Source: CBDCZI01 sp965224495 (GTDB lineage: Bacteria > Bacteroidota > Bacteroidia > Cytophagales > JAAEPT01). Taken from it: a stretch of 64,000 bases of DNA. A program made the position numbers and the translations under genes. Under the pieces are notes generated by a model that saw nothing but the letters and a program-made list of their open reading frames with translations, searched no databases and was not told the DNA's origin. The stretch spans positions 62,001-126,000 of the forward strand of contig CBDCZI010000022.1 of NCBI GenBank assembly GCA_965224495.1, in the 5' to 3' direction. How positions within the stretch are numbered: position 1 is the stretch's first letter; each line of letters opens with the position of its first letter. Below, one piece after another: positions 8,263 through 17,024 of the stretch.

Positions 8263-9067
8263 ATGAATAACCTAGTTTCTATCATAATGCCTGCATACAA
8301 TGCAGAAGAATATATTGAAGAAGCCATACGGTCTGTGCTTAGTCAAACGTACCAAAACTGGGAACTATTTATCATTAATGACGGTAGCACAGATACGACA
8401 GAAGATAAAATAGCGTCCTTTACAGACGAAAGAATAAAGTATTATAAGAAAAAAAACGGCGGGGTAAGTTCAGCAAGAAACCTAGGCTTAGAAAATATGA
8501 AAGGTGATTTTTTCTGTTTTTTAGATGCGGATGATTATTTTACATCCAATAGTTTAGAATCACGTATAGCCGTTTTCAAATCAGATAAATTGATTTCTTT
8601 TGTAGATGGTAGCGTTGATGTTTTTGATGATGAAAAAAGGGACTGTTTTACGAGAATATAAACCAACAATCAAAGGAGAACCAACGAAAGACCTAGTAAG
8701 ATTAACAGGTAACTGTTTTTTTGGGATTACCTGGATGATAAAAACTAACTCGGATTTTGATTACCATTTTAAAGAAGGGATGTCTCACGGTGAAGATTTA
8801 TTGTTTTTCATAAAAAATAGTCAGTATGGTGAGTACTCTTATACAGGTGAAAAAATAATGTGTTGTCGAAAAGGAAATGTCTCTGCGATGAGTAATGTAA
8901 CTGGTTTAGAGAAAGGGTATTGGCAAATTTATAATGAAGTAAAGACGTTGTCTTTTGTTGACCAGATAGATTTGTTTATTATGCATTTTAGAATAAAGAA
9001 ATTTATGTTTTTAGAGTATTTAAGTTCTAAAAATTATGGGTTAGCAATTAAATCATTGTTTAAATAA
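8263..9067 (+). pseudogene. Glycosyltransferase family 2, frameshifted
   Basis: The N-terminal half is a clear GT2 domain: MNNLVSIIMPAYNAEEYI, IINDGSTDTTEDK, GVSSARNLGLE and the DxD motif CFLDADDYF. The frame breaks after VFDDEK in a run of six A (8634-8639) and ends at 8661. The +1 frame resumes immediately with GTVLREYKPTIKGEPTKD and continues through TWMIKTN and HGEDLLFFIKN to a TAA at 9067, so one surplus base splits an otherwise intact 268-codon gene. I take ATG 8263, directly after the upstream stop, rather than the TTG at 8248. As read, the product lacks its acceptor domain. Confidence 0.78.
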
Positions 9068-9068
9068 A

Positions 9069-10239
9069 ATGAATATACTATTTATCAATTACTGGGGGCT
9101 AAATGACGGTCTTACGCAAGCAACTACTTTACCTAATCTTCAATTATTGAATGAAGATAAACGAGTGAATAAAATTGTTTTTACGACAATAGAGCGAGAA
9201 GAGCAGAATCTGAAACCATTTACGTTGTTTGATAAAGTAAAACACATTCCCTTGTATTCTACCCCTTCTTTTTTGAGTAAGTTTGCTGATTTCACTAAGT
9301 TCCCTAAACGGTTGGTCGAACTCTGTGAGAGTTATCAAATAGATAAAATAATAGCAAGGGGAGCACCTACAGGAGGAATTGCATGGTTGGTGTATCGAAA
9401 AACAAAGATTCCTTTTGTTGTGGAGTCTTATGAGCCTCACGCTGATTATATGTTGAGTGGAGGGACGTGGAGTAGGTATGGTCTTAAATACTATGTACAA
9501 CAATTTTTAGAAAAAAAACAAAACAGGTACGCTTCTGGATTAATTCCTGTTGCTTACAATTATGAACAAGAACTACTGAGGCAAGGTGTTGGTTTAGATA
9601 AAATAAGTGTTGCTCCTTGTCCTAACTGTGGATAGGGATCAGTTTTATTTGGATACAGAAAAAAGAGAGAGACTTAGAAGAGAAATAAACTGCTTCTCCA
9701 ATACTACCGTAGGCGTGTATGTAGGTAAATTTGGTGATATTTATTACAAAGAAGAGGTTATACCTGTCTTTGAAGAGGCTTTTCGTGTCTTTGATGATTT
9801 CCGATTACTCATTCTGACACCTCAAAATGATGCGTTTACAGAACGATTAAAAAGTTTATTTGGTGATAAAATATTCTTACTGAAAGTTCAACACAATGAA
9901 GTTAAAGATTACTTGTCAGCTTCTGATTTTGCCTTTGCGACTATCAGGGAAGATGCTGTACGTACTTATTGCTCACCTATTAAAATCGGTGAATACTGGG
10001 CATGTGGTTTGCCTATTTTTATTTCAGAAGGGATAGGTGATGATAGTCAAATTATTGAAGAAACAGGGTTGGGTGCAGTTTTTACAAATGTAAAGCCACA
10101 AACTATTAAAAATGGTTTAGAGCATATCAAAACGTTGATAAATAAGGATGGAGTCAAGGAAGAAATACAAGGATTAGCGAAGAAACACCGTTCTATCAAC
10201 CGTACAAAAGAGGCTTATGAGAAACTGGTCTTCAACTAA
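9069..10239 (+). pseudogene. Glycosyltransferase family 4-like, frameshifted
   Basis: The first frame (9069-9635) encodes the N-terminal domain and reaches GLDKISVAPCPN, the usual hinge before the V-D-x-x-x-F motif. It stops at TAG 9633-9635. The +1 frame carries on directly as VDRDQFYLDTEKRERL and the whole C-terminal domain, including SPIKIGEYWACGLPIFIS and GLGAVF, to a TAA at 10239. A single extra base near 9624-9628 (aactgtgg) explains the break; unlike the other two breaks this is not in a homopolymer. The gene ends 4 bases into the convergent fecR. Confidence 0.75.
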
Positions 10240-11189
10240 CCTTTTTTACCTAAGAGTATCTTGTCACCTTGTTCTGAGATAGAAATATCTAAGGTCGCAG
10301 AAATGATGTTGGCTACTTGGATAATCGTTTTGTCTTTAAAAGAGACCGTCAATAACTGTTTGGAATTGAGGAGCTCTTCTGATAAAATGAGTTTGTTTTC
10401 GTAATATTTATTGATAGTAGCCAATGCATCGGTTAGTTTACTGTTTTGAAATTGAAGTGCTTTTGTTTTCCAAAAATAGTCATTGGTGTTTACCTGTTGT
10501 TCGCTAAAAGAGGAAGTGAGTAAGTCGAAAATTACTTTTTGACCTTTTGTGAGTACGGTATATTGTTTTTCGTTTTTGTTGTTGGTAACCTTTACTTTTC
10601 CTGTGATTACCGTGATTTCTACTTTTTTGTTTTCGTCAAAGTTTTTGATGTAAAAAGACGTTCCTAAGACCTTGATATCTGTGAGCGTGGAGTGTACAAT
10701 AAATGGTTTTGTTTCGTCTCTATGTATTTGGAAAAATCCTTCTCCCTCTAAAGTAACTTCTCTTGTATCGGAAGTGAATTTTTCTGGGTAAGTTAAGGTG
10801 CTTTCTTTGTTTAAATCTACAGCCGAACCGTCATTTAATAAGAGCGACTGAATGGTGTTGGTTTTTTGAACTGTTGTTTGATTTGAGAAGTCAAAAATAG
10901 TTGTGGTGTTCATCAAAAAGAATGCCCCTGCGATAAGTAAAACGGAGGCAGTAACGGCTATCCAATCGTAATTTTTCTTTTTGTTTTTATTGATACGTGC
11001 ATTGACTTTGGCTAATGCTTTTTCTGTATCGACCTCAATTTGGGTGTTCCAAATGATTTGGAGGTCATTAAATGTTTTTTTATTGTCCTCGTTTTGTAGC
11101 AATAAATCCAACTCAGCACTTTCTTGTGTAGAGATTGTTTTACTTAGACGTTTGGCTATAAGTGTTTCGATATGTGTGTTTTTTGGCAT
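10236..11189 (-). CDS. FecR-family anti-sigma factor
   Basis: Membrane-bound regulator that holds or activates a FecI-like sigma factor. The N-terminal cytoplasmic part (about residues 1-70) contains LLLQNEDNKKTFNDLQIIW. One membrane helix follows (WIAVTASVLLIAGAFFLM, about 76-94), then the periplasmic FecR domain with LLLNDGSAVDLNKESTLTYPEKF and GEGFFQIHRDETKPFIVHS, and a C-terminal DUF4974-type domain with KLTDALATINKYYE. Length 317 is normal. It lies downstream of the sigma gene on the same strand (42-base gap). No SusC/TonB-type receptor follows, so the inducing signal cannot be inferred from neighbours. Confidence 0.88.
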   Translation of the reverse strand: MPKNTHIETLIAKRLSKTISTQESAELDLLLQNEDNKKTFNDLQIIWNTQIEVDTEKALAKVNARINKNKKKNYDWIAVTASVLLIAGAFFLMNTTTIFDFSNQTTVQKTNTIQSLLLNDGSAVDLNKESTLTYPEKFTSDTREVTLEGEGFFQIHRDETKPFIVHSTLTDIKVLGTSFYIKNFDENKKVEITVITGKVKVTNNKNEKQYTVLTKGQKVIFDLLTSSFSEQQVNTNDYFWKTKALQFQNSKLTDALATINKYYENKLILSEELLNSKQLLTVSFKDKTIIQVANIISATLDISISEQGDKILLGKKG

Positions 11190-11231
11190 TCTAATTTAAA
11201 GACAGTTACTTCTTGTTTTGCCCTTAGTGGG

Positions 11232-11825
11232 TTAGCTGTTTTTTTCGATAAAATAAGTGAATAAAATCAAACAAACAGGTAAGTAGTCAGCTAATTCGGT
11301 ACGTAATAGTTTAAGTGCTTTCCCCATTTGTGCTTCTACTGTTTTTATAGATATATTTAATTTCTCTGCGATTTCTCTGTATTTTAAGCCTTCGTTTCTA
11401 CTCATCTTGAAGATGCGTTGCCTCTCTGTGGGGAGTGACGCGATGGTTTGTTGTATTTTTTCGGCTAATTCGTTCGCTATGGCGTAGTCGCTGACGGTGT
11501 TTTCTTGAATAGAAATTTGTTCCTGGTTATAGATTTTGTATTTCTCTTTGGTTGCCAAATGTTTGATTTGGTTTAGGCAACGGTTACGAACGGTTTGAAA
11601 TAAATAACTTTTGAAAGAGGAATGAATGTTTAGTTCAGTATGGTTTTCCCAAAGTTTATAAAATACTTCTTGTACTATTTCTTCGGAAGCTTCTTTTTCT
11701 TTTAAGAATTGGAAAGCAAAATTACATAAATGGGCATAGTACAAACGAAAGACTTGGTCAAAGGCAAGTTTGTTTCCTGTTTTGATTTGTTTGGCTAGTT
11801 GTTCGTCGATAGTTGTAGCTTTCAA
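11232..11825 (-). CDS. ECF-type RNA polymerase sigma factor (FecI-like)
   Basis: Sigma-70 family protein with region 2 (GNKLAFDQVFRLYYAHLCNFAF and ASEEIVQEVFYKLWEN) and region 4 (LPTERQRIFKMSRNEGLKYREIAEKL followed by SIKTVEAQMGKAL). This fits the Bacteroidota FecI-like class. An upstream TTG at 11852 extends the frame, but it lies inside a perfect -7 promoter box (11850-11857), so transcripts from that promoter cannot contain it. I therefore favour the TTG at 11825 (MKATTIDEQLAKQ). The gene is paired with fecR downstream. The C-terminus has an unusual hydrophobic end (LPVCLILFTYFIEKNS). Confidence 0.85.
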   Translation of the reverse strand: MKATTIDEQLAKQIKTGNKLAFDQVFRLYYAHLCNFAFQFLKEKEASEEIVQEVFYKLWENHTELNIHSSFKSYLFQTVRNRCLNQIKHLATKEKYKIYNQEQISIQENTVSDYAIANELAEKIQQTIASLPTERQRIFKMSRNEGLKYREIAEKLNISIKTVEAQMGKALKLLRTELADYLPVCLILFTYFIEKNS

Positions 11826-11849
11826 TTGAAGTAATTTGTAATCAGATAC

Positions 11850-11857
11850 CAAATATA
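11850..11857 (-). promoter_or_regulatory. Bacteroidota -7 promoter box for the sigma/fecR pair
   Basis: On the minus strand this reads TATATTTG, an exact match to the TAnnTTTG element of Bacteroidota housekeeping promoters. Transcription would begin about 7 bases downstream, near 11843, leaving a short leader before the TTG at 11825. No TTG -33 box was found at the standard 19-base spacing. Confidence 0.55.
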
Positions 11858-12321
11858 AGAATTTGGTCGGAAGCCGACGGCTTTTTTTGTGTGTTTGTGG
11901 TTCCGACCCCTCTTAATTTTCTCTTTGAAAAGGAGGGAAGGTAGGAAGTCGTTACAGAGACGTTAGAAAGTCAGGCTATTGTCTATAGTCAATGGTCTAT
12001 CGTCTAACTCGGCTTAGGGGTGAAGTGGAAATCCTTTTACTTCACTGTTCTTTCTAAAAGATAGAGAAGTAACCTAATTGGAGATAAAGCTAACTAGCGT
12101 TGCTCTCTACAGTAAAAGATTGAGAGCGAAAGACCCGACCCGCTCTTCTTTTTGTCGATTATCTTCCTTTCTATCGGTAAAAAGGGCTATGAAATACTAA
12201 AAAATAAGTTCAGCGAAAAGGGGAAGCTCCAAATAATACTGCTATTCCTATATTTAATATTGAAGTTTACTGTTGTTGGTCGATAAATTACGTATTTTGT
12301 AGTAAGCTAACGAACCAAAAG
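11858..12321. other. Intergenic stretch of about 460 bases without a supported gene
   Basis: This lies between the divergent sigma-factor gene and the SirB1-like gene. It is less AT-rich than other gaps and contains a small plus-strand hairpin with a T run (aagcc-gac-ggctt at 11871-11883, then T to 11888), which looks like a terminator although no plus-strand gene precedes it. An imperfect palindrome centred on CTATAG lies near 11981. I see no tRNA, no convincing small coding frame and no tandem repeat array. Confidence 0.5.
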
Positions 12322-13209
12322 ATGAAGGGAAACAAATTAAAAGCACTTATTTCTTTATTGGAAGATGATGATGAAACGGTGTTTGGGCATGTGGAAACGA
12401 AGATTTTATCGTTAGGAACAGCTGTTATTCCTGATTTGGAAAAGGCATGGGAAGCGAGTTTGAATCCATTTTTTCAGGAGCGTGTGGAAGACGTTATTCA
12501 GCGGTTGCAGTTGGTGGTTTTAAGTAACCGCTTGACGGATTGGTTGGAAAATAGGCAAGATGATTTGTTGTATGGTATGTGGGTATTGGCGACATTTCAG
12601 TACCCTGATTTGGAGATGGATTTGTTAAAAGAGCATATTGATAATCTGTTTGGTGAGGTGTGGAAAAAGGCAAAGGGTTTGGAAGAGCCTTTGGAGAAGA
12701 TAGGGGTGATAAACGAAGTGATTTATAAGGAGTTTCATTTTTCGACGAATACAAAAAACTTCCACGCACCTGATAATTCGATGTTAAACAGGGTGTTGGA
12801 AAAGAAGAAAGGCAATCCGATTTCACTTGCCGTAATTTATTTATTGGTAGCGCAACGGATGAAATTACCTGTTTATGGAGTGAATTTACCTAAATTGTTT
12901 GTGCTGATTTGTCAAGCTCCCAAAGACGTTTTTTATATTAACCCAAATAATAGAGGGCTTATTTTTCACAAAAGTGACATCAAAGATTTTTTAGATCAGT
13001 TGAAGTTTAAGGTTAAAGAACAGTATTTTGAACCTTGCACGCACTTGGATGTGGTGACTCGTGTATTACGAAATTTAGAGTTTGCGTTTGTCAAACTGGG
13101 CGACGAAGAAAAAACACAAGATATTAGGGGATTATTGACCTTGGTGTTGAGTTACGAAGGTTCATCAGGTTTAGCGAGTGGTTCTTCGGACAATAAAACG
13201 ATTAGTTAG
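12322..13209 (+). CDS. SirB1-family transglutaminase-like protein
   Basis: The central domain has the SirB1/transglutaminase-like core: NSMLNRVLEKKKGNPISLAVIYLLVAQR followed by KLPVYGVNLPKLFVL, then PNNRGLIF. In related proteins the GxPxxFLL segment carries a histidine and the family is thought to be catalytically degenerate; here a lysine sits at that place (LPKLFVL). Residues 1-90 form an acidic helical N-terminal region. The family is widespread but its function is unknown. The stop overlaps the convergent acyl-CoA synthetase by 8 bases. Confidence 0.75.
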   Translation: MKGNKLKALISLLEDDDETVFGHVETKILSLGTAVIPDLEKAWEASLNPFFQERVEDVIQRLQLVVLSNRLTDWLENRQDDLLYGMWVLATFQYPDLEMDLLKEHIDNLFGEVWKKAKGLEEPLEKIGVINEVIYKEFHFSTNTKNFHAPDNSMLNRVLEKKKGNPISLAVIYLLVAQRMKLPVYGVNLPKLFVLICQAPKDVFYINPNNRGLIFHKSDIKDFLDQLKFKVKEQYFEPCTHLDVVTRVLRNLEFAFVKLGDEEKTQDIRGLLTLVLSYEGSSGLASGSSDNKTIS

Positions 13210-14752
13210 CTCTTAGTTCTCTTTTTAATATTTTTCCTGTTGCGGATATGGGTAATGTATCGACTATCTCTATGGTTCGTGGGTATTTGTAAACCGCCAA
13301 ATGTTTTTTGCAATACCTTAATAGCTCTTGCTTGGTACAATCTGTGTCGGGTTTGAGCTGAACAAATGCTTTGATTTCTTCGCCATTGCGAATGTCAGGA
13401 ATACCAATTACAGCAACTAAAGATACGGCTTTATGTTTGATGAGGCATTCTTCAATTTCTCTTGGGTAAACATTAAAACCACCTCTGATAATCATGTCTT
13501 TACTTCGGTCAACGATGTAAATGTAACCGTCGTCATCTTTTTTTCCTAAATCGCCTGTGTAAAACCAACCATTTCGTAAAGCCTCTTTATTGTCTTTTGG
13601 TCGGTTGAGGTAGCCCTTCATTATGTTGTGTCCTTTGATGGCTACCTCTCCAACTTCTTTAGCAGTGACTTCTTTGCCTTCTTTATTGTGTATTTGAATA
13701 GAGACTCCCCAAACTGGCGTGCCAATAGACCCCGCTTTATTGGGCTTGTTTAGGTGATTGAAACAGGCGACGGGTGAGGTCTCACTTAGTCCGTAACCTT
13801 CTAGGATGGGTGCTTCAAATTGTGTTTTGAAATTTTCTAAAATTTGAATAGGGAGTGCAGCACCCCCTGAGACAGCTAACCTTAAGGTGTTTTTTATTTT
13901 CTTGGCATAGCTACCGATTTCTGAATGGTTTAATAACGCCCAATAGATGGTTGGTACACCAGCAAACACAGTGATTTTTTCTTTTATCATCAACTCTAAA
14001 GCTGAAGAAGGAGCGAAACGGGGCATTAAAATGGCTGTTGAGCCTTTTAGAATAGTGGTGTTCATCAAAACGGTTTGTCCAAAGGAATGAAACAAGGGCA
14101 GAATGACCAACATGCGTTCTTGGGAAGTCATAGCGAAGAGTTCGCTACAAACTTTAGCATTAAAAAACATATTGAAATGTGTTAATTGTGCTCCTTTGGC
14201 TTGTCCTGTTGTCCCTGAAGTGTATAAAATGATAGCTACGTCGTCAGCTTGGGTGATTGTGCTGGAAAAATCGCCACTTTCGTTGGCTATAAATTGACCT
14301 AAACTTAAGGTGTTTTCAAATTGACTTGGTTTAGTTGAAAAATCGCTAAGTAACTCAATAAACTGTTTACAACTTGGTGTTTGTTGAAAAGCATCAAAAC
14401 CATATTCTCCCATCGGCATACTTCTGTCTCCTTGAAAACAGAAAAAGAATTTAATTTCGGCGTCTTGTAGGTGGTAGGCAGTTTCTGTTTGTTTCAAAGA
14501 TATATTTAAAGGGACAACAACACCTCCAGCTTTAAGTATGCCATAATAAACAACAGGGAAATGGAAAATATTAGGACACGAAAGTGCAACTCTATCTCCT
14601 TTTTTTAAGCCGTTTTTTAGTAATGCTTGAGCTGTTTTGTTTGCCAAAAGGTTGAGTTCTTGGTAGCTTAATGTCTCTTCATTTAATACAAAAGCCGTGT
14701 TGTTGGGCTTTTCTTGGGCAGACATTTCTAGGGAGATAGATAAGTTGAGCAT
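13202..14752 (-). CDS. Long-chain fatty-acid--CoA ligase / AMP-dependent synthetase
   Basis: Adenylate-forming enzyme of the ANL superfamily. It has the phosphate-binding loop IILYTSGTTGQAKGAQLTH, the motif EGYGLSETSP, the hinge GWFYTGDLGKKDDDGYIYIVDRSKDMI, the acyl-CoA synthetase signature GGFNVYPREIEE, and the catalytic lysine near the end (LPISATGKILKREL). Length 516 is typical of medium- to long-chain acyl-CoA synthetases. It would activate fatty acids as CoA thioesters at the cytoplasm or membrane face. The ATG at 14752 is used; MSAQEKP nine codons in is an alternative. It is a single gene, with no beta-oxidation genes nearby. Confidence 0.85.
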   Translation of the reverse strand: MLNLSISLEMSAQEKPNNTAFVLNEETLSYQELNLLANKTAQALLKNGLKKGDRVALSCPNIFHFPVVYYGILKAGGVVVPLNISLKQTETAYHLQDAEIKFFFCFQGDRSMPMGEYGFDAFQQTPSCKQFIELLSDFSTKPSQFENTLSLGQFIANESGDFSSTITQADDVAIILYTSGTTGQAKGAQLTHFNMFFNAKVCSELFAMTSQERMLVILPLFHSFGQTVLMNTTILKGSTAILMPRFAPSSALELMIKEKITVFAGVPTIYWALLNHSEIGSYAKKIKNTLRLAVSGGAALPIQILENFKTQFEAPILEGYGLSETSPVACFNHLNKPNKAGSIGTPVWGVSIQIHNKEGKEVTAKEVGEVAIKGHNIMKGYLNRPKDNKEALRNGWFYTGDLGKKDDDGYIYIVDRSKDMIIRGGFNVYPREIEECLIKHKAVSLVAVIGIPDIRNGEEIKAFVQLKPDTDCTKQELLRYCKKHLAVYKYPRTIEIVDTLPISATGKILKRELRAN

Positions 14753-14825
14753 AATGGTGTGTGTTGAAAAAGTAAATTACACAATTTATTGAGTAGTTGT
14801 AAACGTTAAAGTAAGTGTTGGGTTG

Positions 14826-14975
14826 TTATTTGGATTTATTAAACCCGTAGGGGCAATGTTTACAACCGTTTTTACAGCACAAACCTCTTTTGATATGGTA
14901 TTTTTTGGTAAACACTAAATAACCATTTTTGTTGTAATAGAAATCGTCTTCGTTGAGTTTTGGAATAGTTGACAT
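14826..14975 (-). CDS. DUF5522 small cysteine-rich protein
   Basis: A 49-codon gene, MSTIPKLNEDDFYYNKNG..., with the family core YLVFTKKYHIKRGLCC and NGCKHCPYGF. The five clustered cysteines and one histidine (CC...C..HC) suggest metal or iron-sulfur binding, but function is unknown. The pattern matches the DUF5522 proteins common in Bacteroidota. Its ATG comes only 11 bases after the terminator-like stem of the upstream cytochrome gene, so expression may depend on read-through of that stem or on a promoter within it. Confidence 0.8.
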   Translation of the reverse strand: MSTIPKLNEDDFYYNKNGYLVFTKKYHIKRGLCCKNGCKHCPYGFNKSK

Positions 14976-14986
14976 CTGTAAAATAA

Positions 14987-15025
14987 AAAGAGCTGTAATT
15001 TCAATAAATAAAATTACAGCTCTTT
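14987..15025 (-). terminator. Intrinsic terminator after the diheme lipoprotein gene
   Basis: A perfect 15-base-pair stem (aaagagctgtaattt, 14987-15001, against 15011-15025) with a 9-base loop. On the minus strand it is followed by a T-rich tail that runs straight into the leader of the DUF5522 gene. Confidence 0.8.
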
Positions 15026-15046
15026 ATCTTCAATCAAAAATCTATT

Positions 15047-15979
15047 TTACTTTTTATCCATTTCTACCACCCAAATTCCTCGAAGTTGTTTTTCTTTGTA
15101 ATTTACAGCCTTGTCTTTAGGGTATAGTTTGGCTAATAATGTTTTTGTAGAGGGTTTGATTTGTTGCTCTCCATGGCATTGCATACACATTTTATTGGTC
15201 ATAATAGGATAATAACCGACGTCTTTTCCGTTGATGGTTGACAACAATGGCTTAATTTCTTTACCTTGTTGGAGTAATTCTTTTGCTTCTAAAATGTAAG
15301 CTAACTCTTGTGCGTTTGCTTCATTTTCAGGGTTTCTGTTCTTGTCAGATACTCGTTTGATTTTAGCACCGAGAACCAACGACATACTATCTACCAAAGG
15401 GTAAGCTTTTGAAGAACAAAACGATAAAGCGTGTAACGTTCCTTTTGAATTCAAAACACCCATTAAGTTTTTTCCTAATACTTTTTTTGTCTGCATAGCA
15501 AAGCGTTGACCTTGTTTTAGAGGTGTCAAAACTTCAGTTTCATTACCTGGTTTTTGTAGGTGTGCGGCAAAGTGTTTCTCAAACCAACTTGGTTTTTCTA
15601 ACTCTTGGGTGTACATATAGTTTGCCATCTGAGTGATTTGTTGGTCGGTGAAATTCATTTTCGGCATGAGCCCAAAACGTTTAACTGCCTTTTTTAATTT
15701 AGCATTTTCATTACTTGGGTTAGCTAAGAAATCACTTATTCTTTTCGTGAACTCTTCTTTACTCAGACCTTCTGTAAGGTAATGTCTTTTGACACCCTCC
15801 ATTGGTGGAGCGACTCTGTTTTCTGCTGATGCACTCGGACTGTGACAAGCGTAACAGTTATTTTCTAACAAAGTTAAACTCACTTTTGATTCTTCTGGAG
15901 TTGTTCGTTCTACTGTTCTTGTTTCGTTACAACTCAATAATAATATACCTACGATAACATATAAGTAACTTTTTCTCAT
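15047..15979 (-). CDS. Diheme c-type cytochrome lipoprotein with DUF3365-like domain
   Basis: A lipoprotein signal (VGILLLSCNE) gives an exported, membrane-anchored protein. It carries two c-heme motifs: NCYACHSPSA near residue 40 in an N-terminal cytochrome c domain, and MCMQCHGEQQ near residue 267 in a C-terminal domain resembling DUF3365/Tll0287-like sensors (QGQRFAMQTKKVLGKNLMG, LSFCSSKAYPL, KDVGYYPIMTNKMC, GIWVVEMDK). A methionine-rich stretch (FGLMPKMNFT) may supply the axial heme ligand of the first domain. Likely role is periplasmic electron transfer or redox/haem sensing. It is a single gene closed by a strong terminator. Confidence 0.8.
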   Translation of the reverse strand: MRKSYLYVIVGILLLSCNETRTVERTTPEESKVSLTLLENNCYACHSPSASAENRVAPPMEGVKRHYLTEGLSKEEFTKRISDFLANPSNENAKLKKAVKRFGLMPKMNFTDQQITQMANYMYTQELEKPSWFEKHFAAHLQKPGNETEVLTPLKQGQRFAMQTKKVLGKNLMGVLNSKGTLHALSFCSSKAYPLVDSMSLVLGAKIKRVSDKNRNPENEANAQELAYILEAKELLQQGKEIKPLLSTINGKDVGYYPIMTNKMCMQCHGEQQIKPSTKTLLAKLYPKDKAVNYKEKQLRGIWVVEMDKK

Positions 15980-16269
15980 AATCTCTTTTTCTCTATATAA
16001 TGTTAAATATACGTGTATTTAAGGGGAAGAAACGTGTGTAAATCACTGTATTTGTTAATTATTTTTATCAGTTGATATTCCTGTGAATAATCATAAAAAA
16101 AAGTGATAAAAATAATGGTTGGTATGCCTTTTTTAGGAAAATGATTTCCTTGCTCACCAGTTATCAGCTGACGAGATACTTATCCATTCCATTAGTTAAT
16201 GTTGAGATATTAGTTTAAGTTGCGGTTATCAAAGAAAACAAAATAGGAGGGGGTATTATAGGGATTTAT

Positions 16270-16689
16270 ATGAGGTGGTATTTAGTAAGTTTTTTATTGT
16301 TGTGTACCGTATTGGTAAACGCACAATCAGACAGGTATTTGAAAAGCAAATTGGCTTATTGCACCGTCGAAATACTCGATTTGGAGGGGAAAGTGAATAA
16401 ATATAAAGATTTATTAACCTTGCAAACCAAAGAGGTTCAGGGTTTAAAGGCATCTATTCAGGAAAAAAACAGAGAGATAGAAAAAATGCAAAGAGAGAAG
16501 CGAAAGATGGAAGGAGTAGCTGTCAATTTGATAAATGTAGCCTTAAAATTAGAAGCACAAGGAGATTATCGTTCGGCAATGGAAATCTACAAAATACTCA
16601 TCAAATCTTATCCTAAGAGTTTGGAGGCAGTGGCTTCACGCATAAAAGTTACCGATTTGACAAGGGGACTAGAAGGCTATAATAAGTAG
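16270..16689 (+). CDS. Secreted coiled-coil protein with TPR-like end, unknown function
   Basis: The signal peptide (MRWYLVSFLLLCTVLVNAQS) has a typical cleavage site after NAQ. It is followed by a charged, heptad-patterned coiled coil (about residues 35-85) and one TPR-like helix pair, ALKLEAQGDYRSAMEIYKILIKSYPKS. Length 139. Such proteins often act as periplasmic scaffolds. No named family was recognised. An SD-like aggaggggg lies 17 or more bases upstream, too far from the ATG to be a normal ribosome site. Confidence 0.6.
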   Translation: MRWYLVSFLLLCTVLVNAQSDRYLKSKLAYCTVEILDLEGKVNKYKDLLTLQTKEVQGLKASIQEKNREIEKMQREKRKMEGVAVNLINVALKLEAQGDYRSAMEIYKILIKSYPKSLEAVASRIKVTDLTRGLEGYNK

Positions 16690-16729
16690 CGGTTTTTATT
16701 GAACAAATTTGATAAAACGGTACTGATAC

Positions 16730-16759
16730 TTGTATTTGTCAAATTTTATGTTACTTTTG
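16730..16759 (+). promoter_or_regulatory. Bacteroidota promoter for the DUF2795 gene
   Basis: TTG at 16730-16732 and TACTTTTG at 16752-16759 are separated by 19 bases, matching the TTG-N19-TAnnTTTG consensus. The expected start near 16766 leaves a leader of about 35 bases before ATG 16801 and rules out the in-frame codons upstream of it as coding. Confidence 0.65.
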
Positions 16760-16800
16760 CACTCATAATAAAAAAAGACAATAATTTAAATAATAATAAT

Positions 16801-17022
16801 ATGTACTGGACATTAGAATTAGCATCATATTTAGAAGATGCGCCTTGGCCTGCTACGAAGGACGAATTAATTGATTACGCAAGAAGAACAGGAGCTCCTG
16901 ATGAAGTTGCTGAGAACTTAAGTGATTTGGAAGATGACGGACAGCCTTACGAAACAATTGAGGAGATATGGCCTGATTACCCATCAAAAGATGATTTCTT
17001 GTTTAACGAAGACGAATACTAA
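16801..17022 (+). CDS. DUF2795 family small protein
   Basis: A 73-residue acidic protein starting MYWTLELASYLEDAPWPATKDELIDYA and ending DYPSKDDFLFNEDEY. This is a highly recognisable DUF2795 family member, nearly invariant across Bacteroidota. Function is unknown. The frame is open upstream to 16699, but the promoter at 16730-16759 and family length place the start at ATG 16801. An ABC ATPase gene starts 2 bases after the stop, so the two are likely co-transcribed. Confidence 0.85.
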   Translation: MYWTLELASYLEDAPWPATKDELIDYARRTGAPDEVAENLSDLEDDGQPYETIEEIWPDYPSKDDFLFNEDEY

Positions 17023-17024
17023 AA

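Noticed and set aside
9144..9503. 119-codon minus-strand frame inside the third broken glycosyltransferase
   Set aside because: It is antisense to a frame with clear GT4 features and has no domain of its own.
11974..11989. Imperfect palindrome around CTATAG in the gap upstream of the sigma factor
   Set aside because: Mismatched arms and no promoter relation; it could be chance in AT-rich DNA.
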